Positions 32,350 through 49,045 are shown, numbered from the stretch's first letter. The stretch: 64,000 nucleotides of DNA from Mesobacillus boroniphilus (GCF_018424685.1 NZ_QTKX01000004.1:1-64000), one strand, 5' to 3'. Program-made: numbers and translations. Notes: generated by a model not told the origin, from the sequence alone.

Positions 32350-32397
32350 AATTACCTTCAATCTAAAAACATTCATACTAGGAAGGAGAAAGACCAA

Positions 32398-34476
32398 ATG
32401 GCAAGAGAGTTCTCCTTAGAAAAAACTCGTAATATTGGAATCATGGCTCACATTGATGCTGGTAAAACAACAACAACTGAGCGTGTTCTTTATTATACTG
32501 GCCGTATTCACAAAATCGGCGAAACACACGAAGGTGCTTCTCAAATGGACTGGATGGAGCAGGAACAAGAGCGTGGTATCACGATCACTTCTGCTGCAAC
32601 AACAGCTTCTTGGAAAGAACACCGCGTAAACATCATCGATACACCAGGACACGTAGACTTCACTGTTGAAGTTGAACGTTCACTTCGTGTACTTGATGGT
32701 GCAGTAGCAGTACTTGACGCACAGTCAGGTGTTGAGCCTCAAACAGAAACAGTTTGGCGCCAGGCTACAACTTATGGAGTTCCACGTGTAGTATTCGTTA
32801 ACAAAATGGATAAGCTAGGCGCGGACTTCCTATACTCTGTATCAACTATTCATGATCGTCTTCAAGCTAACGCTCACCCGATCCAACTTCCGATCGGTGC
32901 TGAAGATGAGTTCGAAGCAATCATCGACTTAGTTGAAATGAGAGCAATCTTCTACGGTAATGACCTTGGAACAGAAATCACTGTTGGGGAAATTCCAGAA
33001 GAATATATGGCTCAAGCTGAAGAATATCGTGAAAAGTTAGTTGAAGCGGTAGCTGAGCTTGATGAAGAGTTAATGGAAAAATATCTTGGCGGAGAAGAGC
33101 TTACAGTCGAAGAGATCAAAGCTGCAATCCGTAAAGGTACTACAAATGTTGAGTTCTACCCAGTTATCTGTGGTTCAGCATTCAAAAACAAAGGTGTTCA
33201 GTTGATGCTTGATGCAGTAATCGACTACCTTCCATCTCCGTTGGATGTACCTTCTATTCAAGGTCACCTTCCAGATACAGATGAAGTGGTTGAGCGTCAT
33301 TCAGATGACAGCGAGCCTTTCTCAGCACTAGCTTTCAAAGTTATGACTGACCCTTATGTTGGTAAGTTAACATTCTTCCGCGTTTACTCTGGTACTCTTG
33401 AGTCTGGTTCTTATGTCCAGAACTCAACTAAAGGAAAGCGTGAGCGTATTGGACGTATCCTTCAGATGCACGCGAACAGCCGTCAGGAAATCTCAAAGGT
33501 TTACGCTGGCGACATCGCTGCAGCTGTTGGTTTGAAAGATACAACTACTGGTGACACTCTATGTGATGAAAAGTCTCTAGTTATTCTTGAATCCATGCAG
33601 TTCCCAGAGCCTGTAATCCAGTTATCAGTTGAGCCTAAGTCAAAAGCTGACCAGGACAAGATGACAACTGCATTGCAAAAGCTTCAAGAAGAAGATCCTA
33701 CATTCCGCGCACACACTGACCAGGAAACTGGACAGGTTATCATCGCTGGAATGGGTGAGCTTCACCTTGACATCATCGTTGACCGCATGAAGCGCGAATT
33801 TAAAGTGGAAGCTAACGTAGGTGCGCCTCAGGTTGCATACCGTGAAACTTTCCGCGAATCAGCTTCTGTTGAAGGTAAATTTGCACGTCAGTCTGGTGGA
33901 CGTGGTCAATTCGGACACGTTTGGATCGAATTCTCTCCAAACGAAGAAGGAAAAGGTTTCGAATTCGAGAACGGCATCGTCGGTGGTGTAGTTCCACGTG
34001 AATACATCCCAGCTGTTCAAGCTGGTCTTGAAGATGCTCTAGATCGCGGAGTTCTTGCAGGATATCCACTTGTTGACATCAAGGCAAGACTGTTTGACGG
34101 TTCTTACCACGATGTTGACTCCTCTGAAATGGCGTTTAAAATCGCTGCTTCAATGGCACTTAAGAATGCTGCTTCCAAGTGTAAGCCAGTCATCCTTGAG
34201 CCAGTCATGAGGGTTGAAGTTGTTATCCCTGAAGAATACCTTGGAGATATCATGGGTATGATTACCGCTCGTCGCGGACGCGTCGAAGGTATGGATGCTC
34301 GTGGTAACGCACAAGTTGTCCGTGCGATGGTTCCACTTTCAGAAATGTTCGGTTATGCAACTGCTCTTCGTTCAAGCACACAAGGCCGCGGTGTATTCTC
34401 AATGCACTTCGACCACTACGAAGAAGTTCCTAAATCTGTTTCTGAAGAAATCATCAAAAAAAATAAAGGTGAATAA
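32398..34476 (+). CDS. fusA: Elongation factor G
   Basis: EF-G is the GTPase that moves tRNA and mRNA through the ribosome. The 692-residue protein has the G1 motif AHIDAGKTT at 17-25, switch [20 protein letters not shown] (G4) and the later domains with [14 protein letters not shown] and SQGRG-type C-terminal segments. AAGGAGAAAGACCAA precedes the ATG. It follows rpsG by 48 bp. Confidence 0.98.
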   Translation: MAREFSLEKTRNIGIMAHIDAGKTTTTERVLYYTGRIHKIGETHEGASQMDWMEQEQERGITITSAATTASWKEHRVNIIDTPGHVDFTVEVERSLRVLDGAVAVLDAQSGVEPQTETVWRQATTYGVPRVVFVNKMDKLGADFLYSVSTIHDRLQANAHPIQLPIGAEDEFEAIIDLVEMRAIFYGNDLGTEITVGEIPEEYMAQAEEYREKLVEAVAELDEELMEKYLGGEELTVEEIKAAIRKGTTNVEFYPVICGSAFKNKGVQLMLDAVIDYLPSPLDVPSIQGHLPDTDEVVERHSDDSEPFSALAFKVMTDPYVGKLTFFRVYSGTLESGSYVQNSTKGKRERIGRILQMHANSRQEISKVYAGDIAAAVGLKDTTTGDTLCDEKSLVILESMQFPEPVIQLSVEPKSKADQDKMTTALQKLQEEDPTFRAHTDQETGQVIIAGMGELHLDIIVDRMKREFKVEANVGAPQVAYRETFRESASVEGKFARQSGGRGQFGHVWIEFSPNEEGKGFEFENGIVGGVVPREYIPAVQAGLEDALDRGVLAGYPLVDIKARLFDGSYHDVDSSEMAFKIAASMALKNAASKCKPVILEPVMRVEVVIPEEYLGDIMGMITARRGRVEGMDARGNAQVVRAMVPLSEMFGYATALRSSTQGRGVFSMHFDHYEEVPKSVSEEIIKKNKGE

Positions 34477-34505
34477 TTGATTTTCACCTATTAATCAAGT
34501 ATAAC
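34477..34505 (+). promoter_or_regulatory. Candidate promoter of tuf
   Basis: TTGATT, a 17-nt spacer and TATAAC, directly after the fusA stop; it would allow separate expression of tuf. Confidence 0.6.
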
Positions 34506-34523
34506 TACTAATGTAAGCATAAC

Positions 34524-34552
34524 GCTGTGGAATAGGGATCCTATTTCACAGC
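34524..34552 (+). repeat. 13-bp hairpin in the fusA-tuf leader
   Basis: GCTGTGGAATAGG pairs with CCTATTTCACAGC (one G-T wobble) over a 3-nt loop. No T run follows. If the promoter at 34477 is used, the hairpin falls near the 5' end of the tuf mRNA. Confidence 0.75.
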
Positions 34553-34599
34553 ACATTAAAATATACTTAATTTTCATAAATTAAAGGAGGATTTTTCTA

Positions 34600-35787
34600 A
34601 TGGGAAAAGCTAAATTCGATCGTTCTAAGCCACACGTTAACATTGGTACAATTGGTCACGTTGACCATGGTAAAACTACTCTAACAGCTGCTATCACTAC
34701 TGTTCTTTCTAAAGTAGGTGGCGGTGAAGCACGCGGTTACGACCAAATCGACGCTGCTCCAGAAGAGCGCGAGCGTGGAATCACAATCTCAACTGCACAC
34801 GTTGAGTACGAAACTGAAACTCGTCACTATGCACACGTTGACTGCCCAGGACACGCTGACTATGTTAAGAACATGATCACTGGTGCTGCGCAAATGGACG
34901 GCGGAATCCTTGTAGTATCTGCTGCTGATGGTCCAATGCCACAAACTCGTGAGCACATCCTTCTTTCTCGTCAGGTAGGCGTACCTTACCTTGTTGTATT
35001 CATGAACAAGTGTGACATGGTTGACGACGAAGAACTTCTTGAATTAGTAGAAATGGAAGTACGTGACCTTCTTTCTGAATACGACTTCCCTGGCGATGAC
35101 ATCCCAGTTATCAAAGGTTCTGCTCTTAAAGCTCTTGAAGGAGCTCCAGAATGGGAAGAAAAAATCACTGAGCTTATGGCTGCAGTTGATGAGTACATCC
35201 CAACACCAACTCGTGACACTGACAAGCCTTTCATGATGCCTGTTGAGGACGTATTCTCAATCACTGGCCGTGGAACAGTTGCTACTGGACGTGTTGAGCG
35301 TGGACAAGTTAAAGTCGGTGACGTAATCGAAATCATCGGTATGACTGAAGAGCCAAAATCTACAACTGTAACAGGTGTTGAAATGTTCCGTAAGCTTCTT
35401 GACTATGCAGAAGCTGGAGACAACATCGGTGCACTTCTTCGTGGGGTAGCTCGTGAAGATATCCAACGTGGTCAAGTACTTGCTAAGCCAGGTTCTGTTA
35501 AGCCACACACAAAGTTCACTGCTGAAGTATACGTTCTTTCAAAAGAAGAAGGTGGACGTCACACTCCATTCTTCACAAACTACCGTCCACAGTTCTACTT
35601 CCGTACAACTGATGTAACTGGTATTTGTAACCTTCCTGAAGGCGTAGAAATGGTTATGCCTGGTGATAACATCGAAATGACTGTTGAACTAATCGCTCCA
35701 ATCGCTATCGAAGAAGGAACTAAGTTCTCAATTCGTGAAGGCGGCCGTACTGTAGGCGCTGGCGTTGTAGCTTCAATTCAAGAGTAA
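34600..35787 (+). CDS. tuf: Elongation factor Tu
   Basis: EF-Tu brings aminoacyl-tRNA to the ribosome. The 395-residue protein has GHVDHGKTT (19-27), the [12 protein letters not shown] switch II block, NKCDM (G4), and the domain II/III sequences. Codon bias is extreme. AAAGGAGGATTTTTCT precedes the ATG. A strong terminator follows. Confidence 0.99.
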   Translation: MGKAKFDRSKPHVNIGTIGHVDHGKTTLTAAITTVLSKVGGGEARGYDQIDAAPEERERGITISTAHVEYETETRHYAHVDCPGHADYVKNMITGAAQMDGGILVVSAADGPMPQTREHILLSRQVGVPYLVVFMNKCDMVDDEELLELVEMEVRDLLSEYDFPGDDIPVIKGSALKALEGAPEWEEKITELMAAVDEYIPTPTRDTDKPFMMPVEDVFSITGRGTVATGRVERGQVKVGDVIEIIGMTEEPKSTTVTGVEMFRKLLDYAEAGDNIGALLRGVAREDIQRGQVLAKPGSVKPHTKFTAEVYVLSKEEGGRHTPFFTNYRPQFYFRTTDVTGICNLPEGVEMVMPGDNIEMTVELIAPIAIEEGTKFSIREGGRTVGAGVVASIQE

Positions 35788-35801
35788 TTTTAATAAAATG
35801 C

Positions 35802-35835
35802 AAAACAGCTGGATGACGATCCAGCTGTTTTTTTT
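35802..35835 (+). terminator. Terminator of fusA-tuf
   Basis: AAAACAGCTGGAT GACG ATCCAGCTGTTTT: 13-bp perfect stem, 4-nt loop and T run. Confidence 0.95.
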
Positions 35836-36050
35836 GATTAATTTTCGTATGACTAGAACATATTTAAGAAACCTGTGCCATTTTAATAACAAAACTCTGC
35901 AAACAAATGTAGAAAGTGAACTTACAATCCCATATAAAAAGCATAACGTTCCCTATAATAAGCAGGGAGAGAGTTTATCGTCACTTATATCCCGATAATG
36001 AGCCCATAAAAGTTGAGGAATATAGTTTATCGTCAACTAATAGTAAATTT
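35836..36050 (+). other. Gene-free tuf-rpsJ spacer with degenerate short repeats
   Basis: No gene is seen from tuf to rpsJ (766 bp); the B. subtilis ybaC gene found at this place is absent. AGTTTATCGTCA occurs twice (35972 and 36024), and CCCGATAATGAG, CCCATAAAAG and CCCTATAATAAG look like degenerate variants of one unit. The bases 36090-36320 show nothing supportable. Confidence 0.5.
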
Positions 36051-36089
36051 TGTCCCGTAACGTGGAAGAAAAAAAGATTACGGGTCACA
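36051..36089 (+). repeat. 39-nt dyad element, copy 2
   Basis: TGTCCCGTAA at the left and TTACGGGTCACA at the right form inverted ends. The same length and the same right-hand border (GTCACATAAAT) are seen at 13366-13404. Confidence 0.6.
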
Positions 36090-36323
36090 TAAATTTGCAT
36101 TTAGCTTGGCAACTCTGAGTAAACACTCCAGACAACTCAGCCATGGGTAATAACAGCCGGAAAAAAATGTAGAAGTGACAGTTTCCCTTGCTGGAGAACA
36201 GTTTCACCAACTAACTATCTTCCCTATAAACGATATCTGAATCAGTTTCTTCTATATATATAACCTTTAAACAAAAGGAATATTTTTCACCACGTCCAAA
36301 TAGTTAGAAATCTTCTTCTCCCC

Positions 36324-36352
36324 TTGTAAAATGCATTAACCCCCGCTATAAT
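36324..36352 (+). promoter_or_regulatory. Upstream promoter P1 of the S10 operon
   Basis: TTGTAA, a 17-nt spacer and TATAAT, 202 bp before rpsJ. Confidence 0.7.
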
Positions 36353-36393
36353 AGTAAAAGTGTGTTAAACATAATGAAATTGCAGAAATGATG

Positions 36394-36422
36394 TTGCGTT
36401 TGAGTTATGTTTTATGTATAAT
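36394..36422 (+). promoter_or_regulatory. Downstream promoter P2 of the S10 operon
   Basis: TTGCGT, a 17-nt spacer and TATAAT, 70 bp after P1, leading into the structured rpsJ leader. Confidence 0.75.
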
Positions 36423-36454
36423 AGACAATGTTGGTCTTTGACTGCGATGATGCG

Positions 36455-36862
<408 letters not shown>

Positions 36863-36900
36863 TAAATAAACCATTATAATTCACAGGAGGTGTGACTGAA

Positions 36901-37530
36901 ATGACCAAAGGAATCTTAGGAAGAAAGATCGGTATGACTCAAGTATTTGCTGAAAACGGCGACCTTATCCCGGTTACTGTTGTAGAAGCTTCTCCAAACG
37001 TAGTGCTTCAAGTGAAATCTGCTGAGACAGATGGCTACGAAGCAATCCAGCTTGGCTTTGAAGACAAGCGCGAAAAGCTTTCTAACAAACCAGAAAAAGG
37101 CCACGTTTCAAAAGCAAACACTGCTCCTAAGCGCTTCGTAAAAGAATTCAACGGAGTCGATGTAGCAGGATATGAAGTTGGTCAGGAAGTCAAAGTTGAT
37201 ATTTTCGCAGAAGGCGATATCGTAGATGTTACAGGAATCTCAAAGGGTAAAGGTTTCCAAGGTGCTATCAAGCGTCACGGACAATCTCGCGGACCAATGG
37301 CTCACGGTTCTCGTTACCACCGCCGCCCTGGTTCAATGGGTCCTGTTGCTCCAAACCGCGTATTCAAAGGTAAACTTCTACCTGGACGCATGGGTGGAGA
37401 GCAGATCACTGTTCAAAACCTGCAAATCGTTAAAGTTGACGCAGAGCGTAACCTTCTTCTTATCAAAGGAAACGTTCCTGGTGCTAGAAAAGCCCTTCTA
37501 AAAATCAAAGGTGCTGTAAAAGCTAAGTAA
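36901..37530 (+). CDS. rplC: 50S ribosomal protein L3
   Basis: L3 is an early assembly protein that reaches the peptidyl transferase centre. The 209-residue product begins [16 protein letters not shown]; the ATG at 36901 is preferred over a GTG three codons upstream because AGGAGGTG is well spaced to it and B. subtilis L3 starts there. The loop [21 protein letters not shown] is typical. Confidence 0.97.
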   Translation: MTKGILGRKIGMTQVFAENGDLIPVTVVEASPNVVLQVKSAETDGYEAIQLGFEDKREKLSNKPEKGHVSKANTAPKRFVKEFNGVDVAGYEVGQEVKVDIFAEGDIVDVTGISKGKGFQGAIKRHGQSRGPMAHGSRYHRRPGSMGPVAPNRVFKGKLLPGRMGGEQITVQNLQIVKVDAERNLLLIKGNVPGARKALLKIKGAVKAK

Positions 37531-37556
37531 TTTTTACAGGAAAGGAGGAAATTAGT

Positions 37557-38180
37557 ATGCCTAAAGTAGCATTATTCAACCAAGCTGGTTCACAAGTTGG
37601 AGAAATCGAACTTAACGATTCAGTATTTGGTATTGAGCCTAACAACCACGTAATGTTCGAAGCAGTAGTAATGCAGAGAGCTTCATTACGTCAGGGAACT
37701 CATAAAACTAAAATTCGTTCTGAAGTAGCGGGCGGTGGACGTAAGCCGTGGAAACAAAAAGGTACTGGACGTGCTCGTCAAGGATCTATCAGATCTCCAC
37801 AATGGCGCGGAGGCGGTACTGTATTCGGACCAGTTCCACGCAGCTACAGCTATAAATTGCCTAAGAAAGTTCGTCGTTTAGCGATCAAATCTGCTTTATC
37901 ATCAAAAGTACAAGCTGAGAACATCCTTGTTCTTGAGAGCCTAGCTTTCGAAGCTCCAAAGACAAAGGAATTCAAGAGTGTACTAAATGGTCTATCTGTT
38001 AATACGAAAGCATTGATCGTAACAGCAGGTCTTGAAGAAAACGTCGCTCTATCTGCACGTAACATTCCTGGAGTAACTGTGGTTACTGCCGAGGGAATCA
38101 ACGTATTGGATGTTCTAAATCATGATAAGCTGATCATGACAAAAGCAGCTGTTGAAAAAGTAGAGGAGGTGCTTGCATAA
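37557..38180 (+). CDS. rplD: 50S ribosomal protein L4
   Basis: L4 lines the nascent peptide exit tunnel. The 207-residue protein has the extended loop with [20 protein letters not shown] in the middle third. AAAGGAGGAAATTAGT precedes the ATG. Its stop overlaps the rplW start by one base (TAATG). In E. coli L4 represses the S10 operon; in Bacillus this is not established. Confidence 0.97.
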   Translation: MPKVALFNQAGSQVGEIELNDSVFGIEPNNHVMFEAVVMQRASLRQGTHKTKIRSEVAGGGRKPWKQKGTGRARQGSIRSPQWRGGGTVFGPVPRSYSYKLPKKVRRLAIKSALSSKVQAENILVLESLAFEAPKTKEFKSVLNGLSVNTKALIVTAGLEENVALSARNIPGVTVVTAEGINVLDVLNHDKLIMTKAAVEKVEEVLA

Positions 38181-38464
38181 TGGATGCACGCGATATCATT
38201 AAGCGCCCCGTTATCACAGAACGTTCTTCTGATCTAATGGCTGAGAAGAAGTACACTTTCGAAGTTGATACTAGAGCTAACAAAACTCAAGTTAAAGATG
38301 CGATTGAAACTATTTTCGGCGTTAACGTTGAAAAAGTCAACATCATGAACTACAAAGGTAAGTTCAAGCGTATGGGCAAGTTCGGCGGTTACACAAACAA
38401 ACGTCGTAAAGCTATCGTTAAGCTTACTCAAGACAGCAAAGAAATCGAATTCTTCGAAGTATAA
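38180..38464 (+). CDS. rplW: 50S ribosomal protein L23
   Basis: L23 sits at the tunnel exit and binds trigger factor and SRP. The 94-residue protein begins [16 protein letters not shown] and has the usual [29 protein letters not shown] end. AGAGGAGGTGCTTGCATA lies in the rplD end; the one-base overlap suggests coupling. Confidence 0.97.
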   Translation: MDARDIIKRPVITERSSDLMAEKKYTFEVDTRANKTQVKDAIETIFGVNVEKVNIMNYKGKFKRMGKFGGYTNKRRKAIVKLTQDSKEIEFFEV

Positions 38465-38475
38465 TAAACCAATAA

Positions 38476-39324
<849 letters not shown>

Positions 39325-39381
39325 CGGGATTGGGCTACGGTTCGAGGGAACCGTAGGGCAATCACGAAGGGAGGTTCAATC

Positions 39382-39660
39382 ATGGGTCGCAGCTTAAAAA
39401 AAGGACCTTTTGTTGATGAGCACTTAATCACAAAGATCGAAAAGTTAAATGAAACTGAAGGCAAGAAAGTTGTAAAAACTTGGTCTCGCCGTTCAACGAT
39501 CTTCCCACAATTCATCGGACACACAATTGCTGTCTACGATGGTCGCAAACATGTACCTGTTTATGTCACTGAAGACATGGTAGGCCACAAGCTTGGAGAA
39601 TTCGCTCCAACTCGTACTTACAAAGGACATGGTAATGACGATAAGAAAACAAGACGTTAA
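39382..39660 (+). CDS. rpsS: 30S ribosomal protein S19
   Basis: S19 binds 16S rRNA in the head with S13. The 92-residue protein begins [15 protein letters not shown], with [22 protein letters not shown] following. AAGGGAGGTTCAATC precedes the ATG. A small hairpin (CTACGGTT / AACCGTAG) lies in the rplB-rpsS gap. Confidence 0.98.
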   Translation: MGRSLKKGPFVDEHLITKIEKLNETEGKKVVKTWSRRSTIFPQFIGHTIAVYDGRKHVPVYVTEDMVGHKLGEFAPTRTYKGHGNDDKKTRR

Positions 39661-39678
39661 TGAGAGGAGGGCATCCAA

Positions 39679-40020
39679 ATGCAAGCTAAAGCTGTTGCAA
39701 GAACAGTTCGTATTGCTCCTCGTAAAGCTCGCTTAGTTCTAGATTTAATTCGAGGAAAGCAAGTTGGTGAAGCAGTTGCTATTTTAAACCTTACCCCTAA
39801 GGCAGCTTCTCCAATCGTAGAAAAAGTGTTGAAGTCTGCATTGGCTAATGCAGAGCACAACTATGAGATGGATGTTAATAACCTTGTCGTATCGGAAGCT
39901 TACGCTAACGAAGGACCAACGTTGAAACGTTTCCGTCCACGTGCTATGGGCCGTGCAAGTGCTATTAACAAACGTACTAGCCACATTACAATCGTTTTAT
40001 CAGAAAAGAAGGAGGGATAA
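39679..40020 (+). CDS. rplV: 50S ribosomal protein L22
   Basis: L22 lines the exit tunnel with L4; its beta hairpin (here [20 protein letters not shown]) narrows the tunnel and is the site of macrolide mutations, unaltered in appearance. The length of 113 is normal. GAGAGGAGGGCATCCAA precedes the ATG, and rpsC starts 3 bp after the stop. Confidence 0.97.
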   Translation: MQAKAVARTVRIAPRKARLVLDLIRGKQVGEAVAILNLTPKAASPIVEKVLKSALANAEHNYEMDVNNLVVSEAYANEGPTLKRFRPRAMGRASAINKRTSHITIVLSEKKEG

Positions 40021-40023
40021 TCA

Positions 40024-41306
<1,283 letters not shown>

Positions 41307-41325
41307 TTGAGAGGAGGTTCTCACA

Positions 41326-41589
41326 ATGAGTGAACGCAACCAACGCAAAGTTTATACTGGACGCGTAGTATCAGACAAGATGGACAAAACTGTTACTGTT
41401 CTTGTTGAAACATACAAAAAGCATCCTTTATACGGCAAGCGTGTAAAATACTCTAAGAAATTCAAAGCTCATGATGAGCAAAATGAGGCAAAAATCGGCG
41501 ACGTAGTACGTATCATGGAAACTCGTCCGCTATCTGCCACAAAACGTTTCCGCCTTGTAGAAGTGGTGGAAAAAGCTGTTATTATCTAA
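41326..41589 (+). CDS. rpsQ: 30S ribosomal protein S17
   Basis: S17 is an early 16S rRNA-binding protein with an OB fold. The 87-residue protein has [22 protein letters not shown] and the [18 protein letters not shown] end. GAGAGGAGGTTCTCACA precedes the ATG. Confidence 0.97.
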   Translation: MSERNQRKVYTGRVVSDKMDKTVTVLVETYKKHPLYGKRVKYSKKFKAHDEQNEAKIGDVVRIMETRPLSATKRFRLVEVVEKAVII

Positions 41590-41602
41590 TTGTTCGGATT
41601 AA

Positions 41603-41998
<396 letters not shown>

Positions 41999-42032
41999 TC
42001 TATTTCAAATGCCTTTAAGGAGGTGCACACAG

Positions 42033-42344
42033 ATGCATGTAAAAAAAGGTGACAAAGTAATGGTCATCTCTGGTAAGGACAAAGGCAAAACAGGGATCAT
42101 CCTTGAAGCTTATCCAAAGCAAAGCCGTGTTCTTGTTGAAGGAATCAACATCGTGAAAAAACACGCTAAGCCTTCTCAAGTAAATCCACAAGGTGGAATC
42201 TTGAACCAGGAAGCACCTATCCATGTATCAAACGTAATGCCTTTAGATCCGAAGTCTGGCAAGCCAACCCGAGTTGGTTACACTGTCGAGAACGGCAAGA
42301 AGGTACGCGTTGCTAAACAATCCGGTGAAGTTCTAGATAAATAG
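42033..42344 (+). CDS. rplX: 50S ribosomal protein L24
   Basis: L24 starts 50S assembly and carries a KOW motif ([17 protein letters not shown]). The ATG at 42033 gives 103 residues and begins MHVKKGDKV as in B. subtilis; AAGGAGGTGCACACAG is well placed for it. Eight more codons upstream are open but include that site. Confidence 0.96.
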   Translation: MHVKKGDKVMVISGKDKGKTGIILEAYPKQSRVLVEGINIVKKHAKPSQVNPQGGILNQEAPIHVSNVMPLDPKSGKPTRVGYTVENGKKVRVAKQSGEVLDK

Positions 42345-42370
42345 TCTATTGAAGAAGGGAGGTACAATCG

Positions 42371-42910
42371 ATGAACCGCCTAAAAGAAAAGTTCAACAAT
42401 GAAATTACTCCTGCTCTTATGAGCAAGTTTAACTATAAGTCAATCATGGAAGTTCCTAAACTTGAAAAGATCGTAATCAACATGGGTGTAGGTGACGCTG
42501 TTGCCAACGCTAAAGCTCTTGATGTTGCAGTTGAGGAATTAGCTACAATCACAGGCCAAAAGCCAGTAGTGACTCGTGCTAAGAAATCAATCGCTGGCTT
42601 CCGCCTTCGTGAAGGTATGCCAATCGGTGCGAAAGTAACACTTCGCGGTGAGCGCATGTACGAATTCATCGACAAGTTAATTTCAGTATCTTTACCACGT
42701 GTACGTGATTTCCGCGGTATCTCTAAGAAGTCTTTTGACGGACGCGGTAACTACACACTTGGTGTAAAAGAACAGTTAATCTTCCCTGAAATTGATTACG
42801 ATAAAGTAAATAAAGTACGTGGCATGGACATTGTTATTGTAACGACTGCTAACACTGATGAAGAAGCTCGTGAACTATTAACACAATTCGGAATGCCATT
42901 TCAAAAGTAA
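42371..42910 (+). CDS. rplE: 50S ribosomal protein L5
   Basis: L5 binds 5S rRNA and contacts S13 in an intersubunit bridge. The 179-residue protein has [19 protein letters not shown] and the family block [14 protein letters not shown], and ends [25 protein letters not shown] precedes the ATG. Confidence 0.98.
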   Translation: MNRLKEKFNNEITPALMSKFNYKSIMEVPKLEKIVINMGVGDAVANAKALDVAVEELATITGQKPVVTRAKKSIAGFRLREGMPIGAKVTLRGERMYEFIDKLISVSLPRVRDFRGISKKSFDGRGNYTLGVKEQLIFPEIDYDKVNKVRGMDIVIVTTANTDEEARELLTQFGMPFQK

Positions 42911-42920
42911 TCTCTAATAA

Positions 42921-43121
<201 letters not shown>

Positions 43122-43151
43122 AACTGAAAGCTCTGGAAGGAGGTAAATTAA

Positions 43152-43550
43152 ATGGTCATGACAGATCCGATTGCAGATTTGCTAACTCGTATTCGTAACG
43201 CGAATATGGTTCGTCACGAAAAATTAGAAGTACCTGCTTCTAACATTAAAAAAGAAATCGCTGATATCCTTAAGCGTGAAGGTTTCGTGCGTGACGTTGA
43301 ATATATCGAAGACAATAAGCAAGGTATCATCCGTATCTTCTTGAAGTACGGTGCAAACAATGAGCGTGTTATCACTGGTCTTAAAAGAATCAGTAAGCCA
43401 GGACTTCGCGTTTATGCAAAATCTACTGAAGTACCTCGTGTACTTAATGGTTTAGGTATTGCTCTTGTATCAACTTCAAACGGCGTTTTAACTGACAAAG
43501 AAGCTCGCGCTAAGCAAGTGGGCGGAGAAGTTTTAGCATACGTTTGGTAA
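43152..43550 (+). CDS. rpsH: 30S ribosomal protein S8
   Basis: S8 is a primary 16S rRNA-binding protein and in E. coli the spc-operon repressor. The 132-residue protein begins [19 protein letters not shown], as in B. subtilis, and ends [24 protein letters not shown] precedes the ATG. Confidence 0.98.
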   Translation: MVMTDPIADLLTRIRNANMVRHEKLEVPASNIKKEIADILKREGFVRDVEYIEDNKQGIIRIFLKYGANNERVITGLKRISKPGLRVYAKSTEVPRVLNGLGIALVSTSNGVLTDKEARAKQVGGEVLAYVW

Positions 43551-43582
43551 TAGATTTTTCTGAATGAATGGAGGTGCAACAA

Positions 43583-44119
43583 ATGTCACGCGTAGGTAAA
43601 AAACCAATTGAAATTCCAGCTGGTGTTACTGTTACTCTTGATAACAATCACGTAACAGTAAAAGGACCAAAAGGTGAATTGTCTCGTACTTTTCACTCTG
43701 ACATCGAAATCAAGATCGAAGAGAACGTAATCAACATCTCTCGCCCAACTGATAACAAGGAACATCGTGCATTGCACGGAACGACTCGTGCTGTTCTTGC
43801 TAACATGGTTGAGGGTGTATCTAAAGGATTCGAAAGAGGTCTTGAGTTAGTAGGTGTCGGTTACCGTGCGTCTAAGCAAGGTACCAAGCTTGTACTTAAC
43901 GTAGGATACTCACACCCTGTTGAAATCGAGGCAGAAAAAGGCCTTGAGATCGAAGTTCCGACAAACACAAAGGTGATTGTAAAGGGAACTGACAAAGAAC
44001 GTGTTGGCGCATTAGCTGCTAACATCCGTGACGTACGTCCACCAGAGCCTTACAAAGGCAAAGGTATTCGTTATGAAGGCGAATATGTACGCCGCAAAGA
44101 AGGTAAAACAGGTAAGTAA
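43583..44119 (+). CDS. rplF: 50S ribosomal protein L6
   Basis: L6 lies near the factor-binding site. The 178-residue product begins [15 protein letters not shown] and has the C-terminal signature [15 protein letters not shown]. The ATG at 43583 has TGGAGGTGCAACAA; the extra five codons upstream take in that site and are rejected. Confidence 0.97.
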   Translation: MSRVGKKPIEIPAGVTVTLDNNHVTVKGPKGELSRTFHSDIEIKIEENVINISRPTDNKEHRALHGTTRAVLANMVEGVSKGFERGLELVGVGYRASKQGTKLVLNVGYSHPVEIEAEKGLEIEVPTNTKVIVKGTDKERVGALAANIRDVRPPEPYKGKGIRYEGEYVRRKEGKTGK

Positions 44120-44151
44120 TGCCGCATAGGTTAACGAAAGGAGTGACGTAA

Positions 44152-44511
44152 ATGATTACGAAGGCTGATAAAAACGCTACTCGCCGTAAAAGACACGGTC
44201 GTGTCCGTGCGAAACTTAGCGGAACTGAAGCTCGTCCTCGTCTAAATGTGTTCCGTTCTAACAAGCACATTTATGCTCAACTAATCGACGATGTAAAGGG
44301 AGTAACTCTAGCGAGTGCTTCTACTTTAGATAAAGAAGTTAATGTTGAAGGCAATAACCTGGAAGCAGCAAAGCAAATTGGTGAATTGATCGCTAAGCGC
44401 GCTGTAGAAAAAGGTTATAAATCAGTAGTATTTGACCGTGGCGGATACCTCTATCATGGTCGCATCCAGGCACTTGCTGATGCTGCCCGCGAAAACGGCT
44501 TAGAATTTTAA
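44152..44511 (+). CDS. rplR: 50S ribosomal protein L18
   Basis: L18 carries 5S rRNA into the 50S subunit. The 119-residue protein begins [21 protein letters not shown], basic at the N-terminus, and has [20 protein letters not shown] and ends [28 protein letters not shown] precedes the ATG. Confidence 0.97.
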   Translation: MITKADKNATRRKRHGRVRAKLSGTEARPRLNVFRSNKHIYAQLIDDVKGVTLASASTLDKEVNVEGNNLEAAKQIGELIAKRAVEKGYKSVVFDRGGYLYHGRIQALADAARENGLEF

Positions 44512-44514
44512 TAG

Positions 44515-45036
<522 letters not shown>

Positions 45037-45049
45037 GGAGGGAAATCAA

Positions 45050-45232
45050 ATGGCTAACAAATTAGAAATTACCCTCACTCGCAGCCTGATCGGCCGTCCG
45101 CAAGATCAGCGCGAAACAGTTAAGGCTCTTGGCTTACGTAAAGTTAACCAAACAGTTGAGAAGGTTGATAATGCAGCAATCCGTGGCATGATCAACAAAG
45201 TTTCTCACCTTGTTACTGTAAACGAAAAATAA
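45050..45232 (+). CDS. rpmD: 50S ribosomal protein L30
   Basis: A 60-residue protein with [25 protein letters not shown] and VRGM-like [15 protein letters not shown] blocks. It starts 13 bp after rpsE, with AAGGAGGGAAATCAA as site. Confidence 0.97.
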   Translation: MANKLEITLTRSLIGRPQDQRETVKALGLRKVNQTVEKVDNAAIRGMINKVSHLVTVNEK

Positions 45233-45263
45233 TTTATCCTTTTTAAAATAAGGAGGTGCCAAC

Positions 45264-45703
45264 ATGAAACTTCATGAATTAAAGCCTGCAGAAGGTTCCC
45301 GTAAAGAACGCAAGCGTCTAGGACGCGGTATCGGTTCTGGCCAAGGTAAAACTGCTGGTAAAGGTCATAAAGGTCAAAACGCTCGTTCTGGCGGCGGTGT
45401 ACGCCCTGGTTTTGAAGGTGGTCAAACTCCTTTATTCCGACGCTTGCCAAAACGCGGTTTCACGAACATCAACCGCAAAGAGTACGCAGTCGTTAACCTT
45501 GATGCTCTAAACGTATTCGAAGATGGAACTGAAGTGACTCCAGAACTTTTAATTGAAACAGGTCTTGTCAGGAAGGAATTAGCAGGTATTAAAGTACTTG
45601 CTAAAGGAAGCCTTGAAAAGAAACTAACTGTTAAAGCTCATAAGTTCTCCTCTGCAGCCGAAGAAGCGATTAAAGCTGCCGGCGGTCAAACTGAGGTGAT
45701 TTA

Positions 45704-45704
<1 letters not shown>
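45264..45704 (+). CDS. rplO: 50S ribosomal protein L15
   Basis: L15 is a late assembly protein. The 146-residue protein begins [22 protein letters not shown] and has the basic, glycine-rich N-terminal half ([19 protein letters not shown]). AAGGAGGTGCCAAC precedes the ATG. Its stop overlaps secY by one base. Confidence 0.97.
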
Positions 45705-47705
<2,001 letters not shown>

Positions 47706-47706
<1 letters not shown>

Positions 47707-48452
47707 TGATCGTTTGTAAAACCCCTCGTGAAATAGAGATTATGCGAGAAGCAGGTCGCATTGTAGCGATGACTCACCAGGAGCTGAAAAAGCATATTTC
47801 TCCTGGCATTACAACTAAAGAACTGGATGCAATTGCCGAGGATTTCATCCGCAAACAAGGTGCAACTCCTTCTTTTAAAGGTTATAATGGTTTTCGCGGC
47901 AGCATCTGTGCATCAGTTAATAACGAACTAGTTCACGGGATTCCTGGCAAACGGGTTTTGAATGAAGGCGACATCATCAGTATTGATATCGGAGCAAAGT
48001 ACAACGGATACCACGGGGACTCTGCATGGACTTACCCGGTAGGAAAAATTGATGAAGAAGCCCAGCGTCTTTTGGACGTGACTGAGGAGTCGTTGTTCAG
48101 AGGCTTGAAAGAAGCCAAGCCGGGGGAACGTCTTTCGAACATCTCCCATGCGATTCAAACGTATGTGGAATCAGAAGGCTTTTCTATTGTTCGTGAGTAT
48201 GTCGGCCATGGAATTGGGCAAGAATTGCATGAGGACCCGCAAATTCCTCATTACGGACCTCCTAACAGAGGACCTAGGCTGAAGCCAGGTATGGTTCTAT
48301 GTATAGAGCCGATGGTGAATGCAGGAAGCCGCTATGTTAATACGTTAGCCGATGATTGGACTGTTGTAACGGTTGACGGCAAAATGTGTGCCCACTTTGA
48401 GCATACAATCGCGATCACAGAAACTGGTTTTGAGATTTTAACAAAAGCCTGA
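47706..48452 (+). CDS. map: Methionine aminopeptidase
   Basis: Map removes the first methionine from nascent proteins. The 248-residue type I enzyme keeps the metal and catalytic residues His77, Asp94, Asp105, His168, Glu201 and Glu232, in [29 protein letters not shown] and [10 protein letters not shown]. Its start overlaps the adk stop (TAATG). The N-terminal linker with an SH3-binding-like segment seen in some actinobacterial enzymes is absent. Confidence 0.97.
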
Positions 48453-48536
48453 TCAGCGTGATTGGCCGTCTGGTTCTGTTTTTAGTCTTTAAATAGGCGG
48501 AAATGTGATTTCTATGCGGACGGGATGCCAGCTTTA

Positions 48537-48545
48537 TGTTATAAT
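48537..48545 (+). promoter_or_regulatory. Extended -10 promoter before infA
   Basis: TGTTATAAT is a full TGn-TATAAT extended -10 in the 226-bp map-infA gap. No clear -35 is seen. A KOW-motif gene (ybzG) present here in B. subtilis is not found. Confidence 0.6.
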
Positions 48546-48678
48546 CATAAGGTTGAGTATTTCTCAATGATATTCTCAATTGCTTGCTGCTTAGAACGTG
48601 TCACAAATAGGAAGCTACATTCCGTCAATGCGGAGTATATGATTTAATACGATTTGAATAAAGAAGGGAGACCAGTTT

Positions 48679-48897
48679 ATGGCGAAAGATGATGTAATTG
48701 AAATTGAAGGCACAGTATTAGAAACTTTGCCTAATGCAATGTTTAAGGTAGAATTAGAGAATGGTCATACAGTGTTGGCTCATGTTTCCGGTAAAATAAG
48801 AATGCACTTCATTCGTATCCTGCCAGGAGATAAAGTAACAGTAGAGCTTTCTCCATATGATTTGACTCGCGGAAGAATTACTTACCGCTTTAAATAA
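48679..48897 (+). CDS. infA: Translation initiation factor IF-1
   Basis: IF-1 blocks the ribosomal A site during initiation. The 72-residue OB-fold protein begins [26 protein letters not shown] and ends [24 protein letters not shown] precedes the ATG. Confidence 0.98.
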   Translation: MAKDDVIEIEGTVLETLPNAMFKVELENGHTVLAHVSGKIRMHFIRILPGDKVTVELSPYDLTRGRITYRFK

Positions 48898-48904
48898 ACC
48901 GTGA

Positions 48905-49045
<141 letters not shown>

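Noticed and set aside
35798..35998. 66-codon frame after tuf
   Set aside because: It begins inside the tuf terminator and crosses the decayed repeats.
48453..48678. KOW-motif gene (ybzG) between map and infA
   Set aside because: No frame of suitable length or KOW-like sequence is present on either strand.
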